This document shows positions 1 through 11,959 of a stretch of 64,000 nucleotides of DNA, in pieces; position 1 is the stretch's first letter, and every line of letters starts with the position of its first letter. A program made the position numbers and the translations under genes. The notes under the pieces are model-generated. The model was not told where the DNA came from and made no database searches. It worked only from the letters and a program-made list of their open reading frames with translations. The DNA comes from Lumbricus terrestris (Eukaryota; Annelida; Clitellata; Crassiclitellata; Lumbricidae). Where the stretch lies: the NCBI GenBank assembly GCA_949752735.1, contig OX457041.1, positions 26,106,076-26,170,075 of the forward strand, read 5' to 3'.

Positions 1-254
1 ACATACATGATTTGCAAAAATCATACAGATGATTATTAGTAATTAACAACTTCTATGGGACCAGTGTCTATAAGCACGGACAATGGCAGATACATTAATA
101 CATAGCGATATATGCATACATCCATCTGAGTCTTATAACATTTTCATTTGATGTCTATCATTTCGTGGATCAACCTTCAGCGTTGTTTGTTCATGTTCAT
201 GACATGACAGGCATGTCAGGCGTCATAAACTGATGCTGTTGTATAACATTCTAG
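1..254. other. Non-coding, probably DUS4L intron
   Basis: No recognisable exon is visible. The stretch ends in a plausible 3' splice site (CTAG at 251-254) directly before the DUS4L-like exon, so most of it is probably intron. Upstream exons of that gene must lie outside the window or are too short for me to see. Confidence 0.5.
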
Positions 255-1580
255 GTGTGATGGCTGCACGCGGTATCCTTGCTAACCCAGCAATGTTTGC
301 AGGGTACAGTCATACTCCGATTGAATGCGTTTCTGACTGGGTGAGTGCTCACTTTTACTCTACAATGTGACCTTGAACTTCCAATTTAAGTGGAACACTC
401 TGTTGTTAAACTGGACCCTGAATCACAGTTTATTGGCTCAATTGACCCATGTTGTATCTGTAGTGGAGTTTTTGATAGATCTGCCGCTGGCTGTAGAAAA
501 TTTATTATTTCATCTGTGCACTCTACTCGCTTTAGTTGACCATTGTGCGATAGATTGTGATTGACTGTGATGATACGACTATTTGAGAATATTGCTCTTA
601 GTATGTCTTAAGAACTGAAAGAGCTACAATGTATTATCACATTTTTTGTCGACATGGGATGTGCCATATAGTCTAGTGGTTTGCGTGATGAAGTGTCAAC
701 TGAAAGGGGTCTGGGTTCAAATTCCTACCAGGGCAGAAATTTTTTCTGAGATTTCTGTTCCATCTGTTGCCATGACCGATTGGGCAATTATGTATACAAT
801 GACTGTACACTGTGTACAATGACTGTACACTGTGTACAATGACTGTACACTGTGTACAATGACTGTACACTGTTGTTGGTATGATCAGACAACAAAGGAG
901 AGTGCTGGACTGTGAGCACCAACATTATATGTTGAGGTTAAGCAAAATGGAATGGAATGGAATTCACAAATCCAGTTCTTCGTGCCAACGTGGGGAGGTT
1001 GATTTTAAAATAAATCATTTAGAATTACGGTGCGGGCTAGGATACGAGTATACATGTATTGTGATTGATTAGAAATAGCTATTGACAAACTGGCATGTTT
1101 TATATATTTAAGAGAGCCTTCAAATCAGTGACTAATATTGCTTAGCATCATCTTTTTCTAAGGTCTGTGGCCAAATGCTCCATCAGACCTTGAACCCATG
1201 CTCTCTGCAAACCTACTTGTCTACCATGTCCTATACAAAGAAATGAGGAAAAAATGAGAAAATAATGAGGAAAAAATAAGAACCTAGCAATTCTTATATA
1301 TTTGACTTTAGGATATGGAGGGCCTGTGTATGTAATTGATAGTCGGTGTTTTCTGTAGGTGGATGTAGCTACTCGCCTTGGAACACCCTTTCAGATTTTC
1401 CACAATCACCTGATTTATATGATGGAGAGTGTGACACCAAGGTCGGAGAAGAGAATCTTCAATAGCCTCACTAGCACTACTGCCGTCATCGACTATCTGC
1501 AACGCAACTATGGTGTCTGCAACCACAAAGCTGATGTCATGGAACGGCACAACAAAAGTCAAAGACTGGCATCACAATAG
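255..1580 (+). CDS. DUS4L: tRNA-dihydrouridine synthase 4-like, last two exons (partial)
   Basis: Two exons encode the C-terminus of a DUS4-type flavoenzyme, which reduces uridine to dihydrouridine in the D-loop of tRNAs. Exon A is 255-340: acceptor AG at 253-254, donor GTGAGT at 341. It reads VMAARGILANPAMFAGY, the conserved Dus segment near the FMN phosphate site. Exon B is 1359-1580, after an acceptor ending TGTAG; it begins VDVATRLGTPF and contains HNHLIYMMES, matching the helical C-terminal domain of animal DUS4L as I remember it. The join is phase 0 (DW|VD). The N-terminal TIM barrel lies upstream of the window. After the usual family end (DYLQRNYGV) there is a tail of about 20 residues, partly read from a minisatellite that also supplies the stop codon. 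An AATAAA lies at about 1605. The assignment is from recalled family similarity. Confidence 0.85.
655..790 (+). mobile_element. tRNA-derived SINE
   Basis: The stretch has a pol III A-box-like TAGTCTAGTGG near 669 and a B-box-like GGTTCAAATTCC near 714, spaced as in a tRNA, followed by an unrelated body. The arms do not pair into a clean cloverleaf, so this is a retroposon and not a functional tRNA gene. The 3' side runs into the 20-bp tandem repeat, which may be its tail. Boundaries are approximate. Confidence 0.55.
791..870. repeat. 20-bp tandem repeat, 4 copies
   Basis: Four consecutive units of TGTGTACAATGACTGTACAC; the first has one substitution. Each unit contains partly palindromic GTACA/TGTAC words. 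Confidence 0.9.
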
Positions 1581-1733
1581 CAACACCGGAGTGAGAGGCT
1601 GGCATCAATAAAAGGCAGCACCAGAGGAAGACCGGCATGATAGAATTGCTGCACTAGGAAAAGAGTCTGGCATCAAGGAATGGCAGCGCCAGAGTCGGAG
1701 GCTGACATAACGGAATTGCAGGGTCATAGTCGA
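1563..1733 (+). repeat. 33-35 bp minisatellite spanning the DUS4L stop codon
   Basis: Five imperfect units begin like AGRCTGGCATCA, near 1563, 1597, 1632, 1665 and 1699. The first unit encodes the last residues and stop (1578-1580) of the DUS4L-like protein; the rest lie in the 3' UTR. Confidence 0.75.
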
Positions 1734-4222
1734 AGGCCCAACCAGTGATGAGACTGGCTTCATAGATAACCTGCATCAAAAACTGTGGCGTCCATTCGAG
1801 AATTAAACTTCTAAGTCAGGACAAGCTCCATACATTGTGATTTTGACGCTGTAATACAGGCATCAGCATAACAGCCGTTGTTATTGTGATAGGTTACTTT
1901 ACAATGAAGCTTCAGAACAGTTTGTTCAGAACAAGTTACCGACTTGCATTCTGTTGTTTGAAATGTATTTCATGTTGTGGAGGCGTTGTAATTTGATGAG
2001 AAGTAAAGTAAATGAATCGGAGTCAGCTTTCCACTATTCACGTTTTTAAGTCTTAATTCTGACAAGGTTCGATTAGGACTTGATTACTGAATACAAATGG
2101 TAACAAAAAGTCCTTGGGCAGTGAATAGGTAAGTGATTTTGGCTGGGTATCTTGGCCAAGGTGCTGTATTGATACACACTTTATATTATAGCCCTGATCA
2201 CTTGGGTGTGTTTGTGCCATAAACCCATGACAACAAGTTGTAGCCCTCTTATGAAGGATGAATAAATAGATGTGCACCATCATATAAATTATCTTAGTCA
2301 TATTTAAGTCTTAGAGTTGAATAATTATGACCCTGAAGTGTTATATTAGAGGTGTCAAGAGTTGGTCAGTGGGCCATTTCTGCCTACCAACGTTTGTTTC
2401 TCTGGCCTGCAGAGCTTTCCCCAAAGACTGCACAATTTGAGAACAAAAGTTCAAATTTGTCATATTTAAGGCTTTATGAGTTTTGCTAGATTCGTGACTG
2501 ATAATGAAAATCAAATTTAAGTTTTTTAAAGCCCAGCTTGACTATGCTAAAAATTGCACCATAGAAGATTTGCTAAAACATTTCTGGAGAGGAATCGCCT
2601 TGAAGCCTCTCTTAGATCCATACCACATTCTACTCCGTTGCTTTTGGTATCCTAGAAGTGCACACCCCAAAATAATGTAGGTTTATGCGACACATATTAA
2701 ATAAAACAAAACATTTTCTTCAATATTTTCTTCAAGACAATTATCATGTTCAACACATCCATAACCATGTTATCAATCAGTACAAATTTCAACTGTAACT
2801 TGAAACAAAAGTCAAAAGCACAACATGTATTCTTCTGACGAACATTCGTCAGGAACTTTTCAGCACAATAAATTAATCTTTTAATTTAAAAACACGTCTG
2901 ACTTAGTTTTACGAGGATAACTGCTAATTTTCCACCATTGACTGCCTGCACCAGAAAGACAAGTTGTTTATAATTTGTAACTTTGTAAGGTCCTGAATTA
3001 CCCAACAATGAATTTTTTAAGCAGCTCATCTTGTGACTACAAGTGCCATGACTGTTCACCTTGCCTTACCAACTGCAGAACACCGAACACTTTTATAACC
3101 TAATTCAAAAAGCATCAAGTCAACTGAAGTCAAAAGTGATGCTACTGGATATGTTGGAAGCAATAGATTTGGACTGAAACTGTGAATCAAACGCCAAGGA
3201 GTTACAATAAGGTAGTGATTTCATTCTACAAAGCACAGCTACATACGTTTCTAATCCCATTTCCAGTGGTTGATTACACAAAGGGAAGCCATACTTCGTA
3301 CTCAAAAATCTTACTCCTAAAAAAGTCATCTTTTGATAACATCCTAGTTTTCGTAATTCTTACTTTTCATTGTACAAGATCAGCAGGCAACCTTCATTCA
3401 TTGTAATCAGTGAGCGGTAATGTTTCAGCCCCACAACTTGTATGCATGATTCCAGAAGATGCTTGGATATGTCTGTACACTATGTTGGCAGCAATTTGCG
3501 GCACCACAAAATGGCTCAATGTTTCACATATTTACACAGTCAAGCTCAGCAGCAAGTAATACTTACATATTTAACAAAGCAAAAACATCACATTTATACA
3601 GTCAAGCGTGACAATAAAGAAGACACAAAAACTGAAAAGCATAAAATGGAATAGTTCATCCAATTATAAGATACATTTTGTGAAATATCTATAATAAGTT
3701 GAATATTTGTGAAAGCTGTTACATTAATAAGCAGTAGAAATTAACGAAACAATTGATATGCTGATAAGAAAAACATGCTGGTGAGTACACATACTACACA
3801 TATATTTAAAAAAGTGAATATATCAGATTAAAATTTCTAAATCATGACTTCAGCAACAGTTCCATACAACAAGAGTAATTTCTTTACCGCCTGCGATTGT
3901 ATTGTTTTCTAGGCTGCCAGAGAACAATTGCCAAAGTAACAACTTACAGATTTTGTGCAGCTCTCCCATCCAAGTTACAACTACAATCTAAAATCAAAAT
4001 TTCCACGTCACAACTAAAACAGCAAATTTTATTTTAAACATAAAATGAGGATCCATATATATAGCAAAATGTTTCAGAAATCTGCTTATCACCACAAGGA
4101 TTTCAAAATGCTGTAAAGCAGTATATTAGCACGAATTGCAAGTTACACAAAGACATTCGATAACATGCTATCTGCTACAACATTTTACACAAAATAAAAT
4201 TTTCAAAATTACAATTGCACGC

Positions 4223-4311
4223 TGAAATTTGAACTGTACGCACTGAGAAGGACGGTTGACAAACTCTCACTAAGCATCATATCTTCATCATTTTGTGTGG
4301 TGGACACAATG
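4223..4311. repeat. 89-bp direct repeat, copy 1
   Basis: It matches 4723-4811 with about ten substitutions and no gaps. It begins TGAAATTTGAACTGTA and ends TGGACACAATG. It lies in the likely 3' UTR or flank of the LRR gene. Confidence 0.85.
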
Positions 4312-4722
4312 TAGGCAGTAAAAGACAATACAACCTTCATTTGACCAATTTCGGACTTTGTTCACTTCACATTCTTAAGAAGCTTTTACAGATTACAAAA
4401 ATCACGAATGTACTGCACAATACATTCAAATGCCAAGAAACCAAGCAATACAATAGGACCATTTGTATAAACCTCTTTCACGCCAATCATATTTCTAATA
4501 TGCGACAACATTATGCAGCTGCAGCAATTTAACCATTTACGAGATTTGCACATGATATACTGAACAAAATTTAGCAGCATATTGAGTTTAGACAATAACT
4601 CGAACAAGTGACAGCTTTCAAGTTGGATCTTGTACAATATTTAAGTAAGTATTCCTTCTGGAATGAATAATGTTTATAAAGACAAGGAATATGCATTTCT
4701 TTGCTGAGATGATGTTAAGAGA

Positions 4723-4811
4723 TGAAATTTGAACTGTAGGCGCTGAGAAGGATGGTTGACAAACTCTTGCTAAGCATCATATCGCCATCATTTTGTGGCA
4801 TGGACACAATG
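4723..4811. repeat. 89-bp direct repeat, copy 2
   Basis: Second copy of 4223-4311, offset by exactly 500 bp and in the same orientation. Confidence 0.85.
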
Positions 4812-5409
4812 AAGTAACCAATGTTTATGCATAAATTTCTCAGCTAAAGCCAAAACAATTTTACAAGCGGTATTATAGCGTGCTGTACACTGTCAAATAG
4901 ACATTGGAGGTTCAGTTTAACAAATCCTCCTGCATGAAAGAAGGATGTTTTACGACTTCTATTCCACTAGAGTTCCCTAGCCAACCTGGCTACAAAAGGA
5001 CTACATCTTTATAAATTGTTGGTGCATAGATCATGCAGCTCGATGAATAAGACTAGCTACACACATTCAAAAATGCTCAAATGCAAAGCTAAGGGAGTAG
5101 ATCCTAAGACTCGCCAAAACACTTCGTAGCCATGGGTGCCTCTTAAGTATCTGCTCTTCTTTGAATTGTGAAAACAAAAATTACAATTTTGTCTTCACTC
5201 AAAATGCTACGTAATGTTTCTTGGTAACATTCACATCTTAGCTTTGCAACCCAAGATCACACCATTTGAAATTAAACTAGCAAGTCTTAAATTAGCAGGT
5301 ACTTTACTTAAATAATTAATAAAAAAAGATCTAGTAAGTGCTCATTGAATTTTTGCAAGTACTTAATATGTAGTACACAAAATGAAGTACAGCAAAGATT
5401 ACAGGTGAT

Positions 5410-7164
5410 TTATAGCAAGGCAGTGAGGAAAAACCTTACCGACCAAAATACTGCTAAAAACAAAATTGTCACTATTGAACCGTTACTTTTGGCGGCATTC
5501 GTTGAGCAGCCAGCCCCCAACTGCTTCTCGTTGTCCACTTCTACAGTCCGACCGTCTTCCGTTTTGCATGGAACATGATAACTGAAAAACTTGTAGCGCA
5601 ACTGCCGAATCAGGGCGACTACCTGACAATCACACGTAAGACTGTTCCCAACGTCCATTGTCAGGGTCTCTATCGCCCCCTGGTGGCCATACAAGTCACC
5701 AAATGCAAGTCGAGACAAGTTGCTGACATTGCAATTCTCGATTCTGAGATTACGCACCTTCGTCATGCCAATGAAAGCTCCCTTTTCCAAGACGGGGAGG
5801 CTCAAGTTACGAATTATCAACTGGTCAATGGATACCAAGTACCGAAACGCTCCCTCTTTTATGCTTAAACCGGTTCCTGGTCTTATTCCACAGATCTCAA
5901 GAGTCTTGATGTTTAGGCAACCGGAAAATGCTTCAGGTTCAATGGCGAGATTCGTCGTCACAGAAATCTTGAAGCTAGTGATGTCCATTGTGTCCACAAA
6001 CATCTCTTTAACCAACTGGCCCAGGTCGTCTTCTTCAAAATGTAGGTTCTCAAGATTCCGCAGCGACCCAAACGCAGACGGCTCCAGGGTCCCAATCCAG
6101 CTGCCCGATAAATAGAAATTACGGAGAGCGCCCATACCTCGAAATGCGTAGCTCTTCACTCTGTTGATTTTGCATCTGGTGATGTTCACCTCTGCCAGGT
6201 TTGTATCGCGAAATCCGTCGGTGGGAAGGTACACGAATGAACTTTCGAGGAAGTTTATTTCGCCACCACCATTCAGCTGCCTTTGTTTTCCGACTTGGAC
6301 CGAGGCATCTGTTACGAACTGGAACCCACTGAATGCATACTCTTCAATTTCCGCAAACGAAACATTTCTGAAGACAAACATTTCTGCGTCCTTCAGTCCT
6401 TCAAACACAAACGTCCGAAGTCGGTCGATGTGCGTGTTTGAAATAATGAGCAGTTTGAGTCCTTCCAAGTTCGTGAAGAGTCGAGCGCTGAGGTTGATGC
6501 TCGGAACATCTGAGATAACCAGACTGGTTATCGCTTGTGCTCCGTAGAATGCATACGGATCGATGTTTAGTGGAACTTGGCTGTGGCCAAAGCGGACACC
6601 CAGCTTCTTTATCCAGGGAAAAGCATTTCGCTCAACTCTGACAATGTTGTTTTCAGTCAGGTCAATTGTACAGCCACTCCCTTCCTGAAGGATCTCCTCA
6701 GCGCTGACTTTGCCACAATCATCTGTTCCGGATACCTCAAAAAATGAGTCACTTTTGATTGTTTTTATTTGATTCCTTCTTAAATCAATTGTTCGAAGAT
6801 GACGAAGTCCTCTAAACGCGTTCGACGCGAGCTCTTCTATGAGGTTATCATGAAGCAGGAGGTACTTCAGGTTTGAAAGTCGTGAGAATAAGTTTGGAGG
6901 AAAAGATTTTATCGAATTTGAGCTGAGGTCCAATAGTGTAGTATTTTGCCCAAGAGCAGAAACAATCTCGCTGACATTCATTATTTGCTGCCTAGAACAG
7001 TTGACGTGGAATTCAGTTATGGATGAATCAATTGCTGACTGACTGCTTAAGCAATGGCAGCGCTGAGGGCAGGGTTCACCAGAGGGGGCTGCATCGCAGG
7101 TTAACAAGTGTCCAAACAGAAACACAATGGTCAACAGTACGCTGTTCATTTTCATGCTGTTCAT
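5410..7164 (-). CDS. Secreted, probably GPI-anchored leucine-rich repeat protein
   Basis: A 584-residue extracellular LRR protein in one coding exon. The start is the ATG at 7164. The open frame continues upstream only through a 3' splice site (TTGTTTCAG, AG at 7181-7180), so at least one 5' UTR exon lies further right. Residues 1-25 are a signal peptide (hydrophobic LLTIVFLFGHLL). An LRRNT cap follows, with a CPQRCHC cluster at 32-38. About a dozen LRRs of the LxxLxLxxNxI / AFxGLxxL type fill the middle, and several are degenerate. An LRRCT cap has CDC at 511-513 plus Cys 533 and 553. The last ~23 residues are hydrophobic with no cytoplasmic tail, suggesting GPI attachment near residue 554; a poor TM anchor is the alternative. 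Such proteins usually act in adhesion or receptor recognition. I cannot assign an orthologue. Confidence 0.88.
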   Translation of the reverse strand: MNSMKMNSVLLTIVFLFGHLLTCDAAPSGEPCPQRCHCLSSQSAIDSSITEFHVNCSRQQIMNVSEIVSALGQNTTLLDLSSNSIKSFPPNLFSRLSNLKYLLLHDNLIEELASNAFRGLRHLRTIDLRRNQIKTIKSDSFFEVSGTDDCGKVSAEEILQEGSGCTIDLTENNIVRVERNAFPWIKKLGVRFGHSQVPLNIDPYAFYGAQAITSLVISDVPSINLSARLFTNLEGLKLLIISNTHIDRLRTFVFEGLKDAEMFVFRNVSFAEIEEYAFSGFQFVTDASVQVGKQRQLNGGGEINFLESSFVYLPTDGFRDTNLAEVNITRCKINRVKSYAFRGMGALRNFYLSGSWIGTLEPSAFGSLRNLENLHFEEDDLGQLVKEMFVDTMDITSFKISVTTNLAIEPEAFSGCLNIKTLEICGIRPGTGLSIKEGAFRYLVSIDQLIIRNLSLPVLEKGAFIGMTKVRNLRIENCNVSNLSRLAFGDLYGHQGAIETLTMDVGNSLTCDCQVVALIRQLRYKFFSYHVPCKTEDGRTVEVDNEKQLGAGCSTNAAKSNGSIVTILFLAVFWSVRFFLTALL

Positions 7165-7181
7165 TCTGATGTCGGTGTACT
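7165..7181 (-). promoter_or_regulatory. 3' splice site before the LRR coding exon
   Basis: On the minus strand a pyrimidine-rich stretch ends in TTTCAG (AG at 7181-7180), 15 nt before the ATG at 7164. This decides the start codon and implies an upstream non-coding exon. Confidence 0.6.
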
Positions 7182-7559
7182 GAAACAAATCGAATTCAAA
7201 ATAAATTTAATTACTTAGAGTTTACATTAATAGTACATACTTTGCATTCATTTAAGTTTAACACTCGGTCTCTCTCCTTTAACACTCTGTCTCTCTCCAC
7301 AACCGTGTCTATTCTGCTCCGTCTCTTGTATGTCATTTAGGTCTCCAGTTGAGGCTGACCTGTTCAGCTGAACTATATGCATCACAACTCTCCTCCTGTT
7401 AATACCAACTGAGACAACTTTTAAAGGGCAATAAGGAGATAACGGTGTCGTTCAAGGTGTTTATGACCATGGCACATGCTTTTATCTCCTCACGAATTGA
7501 CTAATGTAACTCACTACTAATTGGGCTTCCTACAGTTCGCCTGTCATCTGTCCAAAATT

Positions 7560-8069
7560 GCACGACTTCCTCATTACATACTCGTCTTCACATAAGCACT
7601 CTCAGCATGACAGGCCCATGTCATGCATGATTCATGACCTTCACTGGCTCCCAATCTTGGCGTGAATCAGATACAAGGCCCTGTTCCTAGTTACTAAGTC
7701 CTTGCAGGGCTCAGCAGAGTTGGCATCTAAATATTTCTGTCACTTGATGTGCAAAGCCCTTTCTGCAAGATTTTCACGCCCTCTTCATTCTGCTGACCAC
7801 CTTGATCTATTTGTACCTTGGTCACAAACCTCATTAACACAGCATCAGGCTTTTGCTATTGTGGGTCACTCAATGTGGACATGAATGACCTTCCCTCTGG
7901 AATTCATAATTCGTAGCAGCATTCTGATCATTAATTCACCTGCATCTTTTCATTACTTGAATACCTTCTCTTTTCATGGGCTGTCGCGATGAGAGTGCTT
8001 CTGAATAGCTCTGCTGTGAGAAGCACTTTACAAATGTCATATTAGAATTAGATTGGACAAGATTAGAAA
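7560..8069 (+). mobile_element. Degenerate LINE (non-LTR) 3' end
   Basis: Broken reading frames keep the familiar end of a CR1/L2-type reverse transcriptase, for example HDLHWLPI near 7630. The stretch closes with the usual LINE tail motif, AAGCACTTTACAAATG followed by TTAGA-rich repeats. Many stops make it a 5'-truncated dead copy. The clade is uncertain. Confidence 0.6.
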
Positions 8070-8138
8070 GACTATATATATATATATTATATATATACAT
8101 ATATACATTATATTAATATAATATATTACAAGTCACTG

Positions 8139-8176
<38 letters not shown>

Positions 8177-8186
8177 CAGTGACTTG
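8070..8186. repeat. (AT)n with 15-bp inverted arms (hairpin)
   Basis: An AT microsatellite. Arm CAAGTCACTGTAATA (8129-8143) is the exact reverse complement of 8172-8186, with AT repeat between, so the whole can form a long hairpin. Confidence 0.85.
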
Positions 8187-10370
8187 ACTTTCTTTGGTTT
8201 ATCAATTTCAAGTATGCCTACTGCATTTAGTCTCATAAGCATAAAACTACCAGATTACATCCAACAGGGACACATCAAGGGTACTGTGATTACCCTCCAT
8301 TAGCCATCCTTTAACAATCTGCTGGTCCCCCACACACATTCACAACTGTGGACTTCTCAAATCTACGGGCCCAGAAGCTGCGGCACCCATAGCATGAACC
8401 TTAATCCTTAACCTGACATCCCATTAGCTTTCCAACTCTGCTCCTGTTATCTTTAATTTTCTGCCTGTCTGATTGACAGTGATGGGGAAACTGATTAGTC
8501 AGAAACTAGAAACTAATTAATTATTTAAATTAGGCTACTCAACTTGGTAGCTAATTCTGACTAATTAATTTAGAAAATTTGCTAATTCTAATTCTAATAA
8601 AAAATGTATTTAATTTTTTTAATTAGTTACCAAAATCATTATTAGGCCTATTTCTACCTGGCTGACTTTTGAATATTGACTTAGAACCAAATCTGATCTG
8701 CCTCACCTTCTGATGAAGCAAATGTTACTTAACTGATTCACATGAATTAACTTATTATGCTGAAAATATCCGGACTTTTACAGACCACCTAACCATGTGT
8801 TATTAATCTGTACTTGTACTTTTACTAGACCTTAGTTAGAGTAGAGAATAACAACACAGGGTTAGGTGGGTTTCTGTGGTGAACCTTTGACATAGCTGAA
8901 ATAAAAATTGTATAACTTTTTGCGTCACGAAACGTTTAAAAAAACGACAAGCCGCGTAAAAAACCCAGACAAGCCGCCTTTAAAACAGGCATTACAGAAA
9001 ACATCTCCCCAGATCTTTGACATATTAATGCATAAGCCTACAAAAAAGAGGCATGGTTTTAAAAACCACTATGCAAACTACTATCGTCAGCGAGACTCGC
9101 CCTAAAAAGTGGCAAAACTAATTTAAAAGACCTGCTATGCATAAACGCTCGAGAGTCAGCTTATCAAACAGCAACAAAAACTAAAAGCCTATTAAACAGC
9201 AACAAAAACTAAATTATCGCCTTAAATTATGCAAAATATGTACTTTAGTCGTAGACTAGCCTATAAGGTCTTTGCTTTAACTTTTAAATTACCCGGTCAA
9301 CTTGCTTTTAACCAAACGCAACCACTTCTCAACTAAGCTTACTCCGGTTTAACCAGCTATTCCACCAATATAATAATTATTATATCGATACCAACAGTAA
9401 CCAACTACATTAATCGGTCACTTTCATCGCAACAAGTCACGTAAACTTTTTACAGTCGACACGAAGAAATCTATTTAAAAAATGCAAACCATTGTTAAAG
9501 TAGTCGTTCACCACGAGCCAAGAAACCAGACCCACGTGAGCAGCCGCAAGCCATTCGCTTTAAAGAAACTTGAATATCATTACGAACGAGAGAATCTGTT
9601 TACAGCGTGTGCCGAAAAATCAGCTCACTTTTTCAGAGCGCCTTTATTCCAGATTGATTAACCGCAAAAGCAGGCATATAATTAATTTCTGCTAGCGTTG
9701 TTTCTACCACAAGATTGTCACACAAATAAAATCAATGCACAGTCCTATAATACACGAGCTCCAATGGGCGATCACTCAAGTTCAAATGAAACAACAGTGC
9801 ATAGCCTACACAATACAATACAATACAATTGAACATTTATACCGCGCTTTAACAAAATAAAGTCTTGCACATGATTTTATGACTGATAGTTAGCTATTTA
9901 ACAATTTACAAGGCACTAAAGTCGCATTTCCAGATAGGCCTATGCTTTGTTGCAAAATGTGAGACTTGGTTTTGGAAATATTAAAGCATCGCTGGCCTAC
10001 CTAAGGCTACCTTCAATAATTTTCATCAATTAGAAACACCAATCCATTGACTGAAATTACCCGAAAACTGAAGAATCTCGTTTAGCTAAGATAGAATTAT
10101 CTCTAAAGTATAATCTCAGTCACGATTGAGAAATCCCACAGGTAAGAAGAGTAACCTCTTTTTCAGTACAGTGCGTATCGATGTTGACACGCTTGCATGT
10201 AGCCTACAGCTTGCCAGCGGAAGCCACGCCCACCGAGTGGCTGATGCCGACGATGCGGAGAGATTTAAACTGCGACCTACTTTTAACCACTGGCCGTTTG
10301 AGTCACGAATCGAAAAGCTTACATCAGCATATCTTGAGCATAATGTGACACCTCACCCATTGGCTACTTC
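8187..10370. other. Non-coding, AT-rich
   Basis: No gene is seen. At 8478-8640 there is an A/T-rich run with repeated CTAATT-like words starting CAGTGATGGGGAAACT, resembling one end of a hAT element; no partner end was found. At about 9815-9880 a tail-like CATTTATACCGCGCTTT sequence looks like a SINE/LINE 3' end. Confidence 0.4.
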
Positions 10371-10372
10371 TA

Positions 10373-10487
10373 TCTGTCTGTCTGTCTGTCTATCTGTTCT
10401 GTCTGTCTGTCTGTCTGTCTGTCTGCCTGTCTGCCTGCCTGCCTGCCTACCTGTTTGCTTGCCTGTCTACCTGCCTGCCTCTGTCTG
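10373..10487. repeat. (CTGT/CTGC)n microsatellite
   Basis: Imperfect tetranucleotide array of CTGT, CTGC and CTAC units. Confidence 0.9.
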
Positions 10488-11411
10488 AGGCTGAATTTAA
10501 TATGCATCTTAATAAGATCTGTATTGATGATGTCGATTCATGAATGAAGGTCTCGGTCATCTTTTTATACCAGCCTATACTTGACGAGAAATAATTTAAA
10601 TGCTACCCATTCCCATCAATGTAGATTTAGTCTGAGGCTGGCTTAATTAAATCCCCGATTCCAGAATTTCCAATCTGAGTGAATGAAGGTGTGTGATTAT
10701 ACGTGTAAATACCTGTGTGAGTGAATCTGTCTGTCTGTCTGTCTGCCTGAAGACCGATTGGTAGAAAGGAACGAGGCAGGGAAAGTGAGACAGAGAGCAA
10801 TGAGGCAGAGGCTCACACACGGGTGGATAGACGGTTGAACGGATGGTCCATCAACTCATCCATCCCACCGTTGGGATGGACGAGCAAACGGAGGCCGCAC
10901 TCATTGTGCTGGTCAATATTTGACCAGCGGTTATGATTAAGGCCGGTGCGACCGTAGCATGCGACACTCAAGTGGTCCTTTACATCTGAACTCAACGGAC
11001 TTTCAATCAATCGCAAACTTCTACTATGCCGACTCATTGGAGGCCATTGCAGATTCAAGTGGATTAGGGCCTGTTAATTATTGTCTGTAAGCAAATAAGC
11101 TCATATTATGTGGGCGTAGGCGATAATACACGCAGGTTGATGCAGGACGGGTTTTAAGTAGTCGGCTGTTAAAGAAAGCCAATTAGGCCTAACGGTGTAA
11201 AACACTGATTGTAATGCTCGAGCATTTGGCATTTTTCTTTTTCTTCGCCCAAATTACTCAGAGCAAAAATGCCGAAAACAATGCAATGCAAACTCGCTGC
11301 CCAAACGTGTGCCGTGCCGTACTGTGCACCGGTTCCCGTAGTCTATAGACAACGTAGGCCTATACATTATAAGATTTTAAGAAGAAAAAACAGGTAGGCC
11401 TTAGGCGTAGC

Positions 11412-11775
11412 CAGGGTGAGAATTGCCGGGGGGCTAGATTTTTCTTAGAGCAGGGCTTTTTTAGTGTGCAGTTGTACACAAAACGTGCAGCTCAAAATGG
11501 ATTTTTGCAGTTGTAGAAACACTTCCGTGCAGTTGAAACTAGTAAAAACAGGCCATTGTCTTCCACTTGGAAGCAATATACCATGGCGGTTGGGAAAGAA
11601 AAGACGGGGTTGTGCAGTTCTGAAAATTCCTTAAAAACCGCCCTGTAATAGCCCTGTAATAGTAAAACAGTCCTGTAATAGTAGAGTCTGCTTTCCACAT
11701 CCCAATTCCAAGTGGATCATATAGTCTAACGACCCCCCCCCTCCATGCAGTTGTTTTTCCACAATTCTCACACTG
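11412..11775. mobile_element. MITE, hAT-like, 364 bp
   Basis: The termini are inverted: CAGGGTGAGAATTG at the left, and the reverse complement of the right end reads CAGTGTGAGAATTG. The flanking octamers are GGCGTAGC (11404-11411) and GGCGTAAT (11776-11783), identical at six of eight positions. CAGNG termini with 8-bp duplications are the hAT signature. There is no coding capacity. Confidence 0.65.
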
Positions 11776-11959
11776 GGCGTAATCGCGAGCGTTTTTGATT
11801 TTGTTTTGCAGGTTTCGTATGGGTGGAAGAACAGCCGTCCGTTATCTAGGCTTATGCAAGAGGCTAAAAAACCATTTAATTTTCAAAATGGGATTGACAT
11901 TCTTATGTGTCAACAGTGCTATCTCTGAGCTAATTATAATAGGCTCGCTCCACAATGGA

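Larger units (their letters stand above)
341..1358 (+). other. Intron of the DUS4L-like gene
   Basis: Intron with donor GTGAGT at 341 and acceptor TGTAG ending at 1358. It holds a tRNA-derived SINE at about 655-790 and a 20-bp tandem repeat at 791-870. No other exon is visible. Confidence 0.8.
1581..5409. other. Non-coding region between convergent genes
   Basis: This is the shared 3' territory of the DUS4L-like gene (+) and the LRR gene (-). It is AT-rich with only short chance ORFs. Likely contents are both 3' UTRs; a plus-strand AATAAA occurs near 2258. The only clear structure is the pair of 89-bp direct repeats at 4223 and 4723. Confidence 0.6.

Noticed and set aside
7165..7188. LRR protein starting at 7188
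   Set aside because: The codon there is TTG inside the intron, upstream of the splice acceptor.
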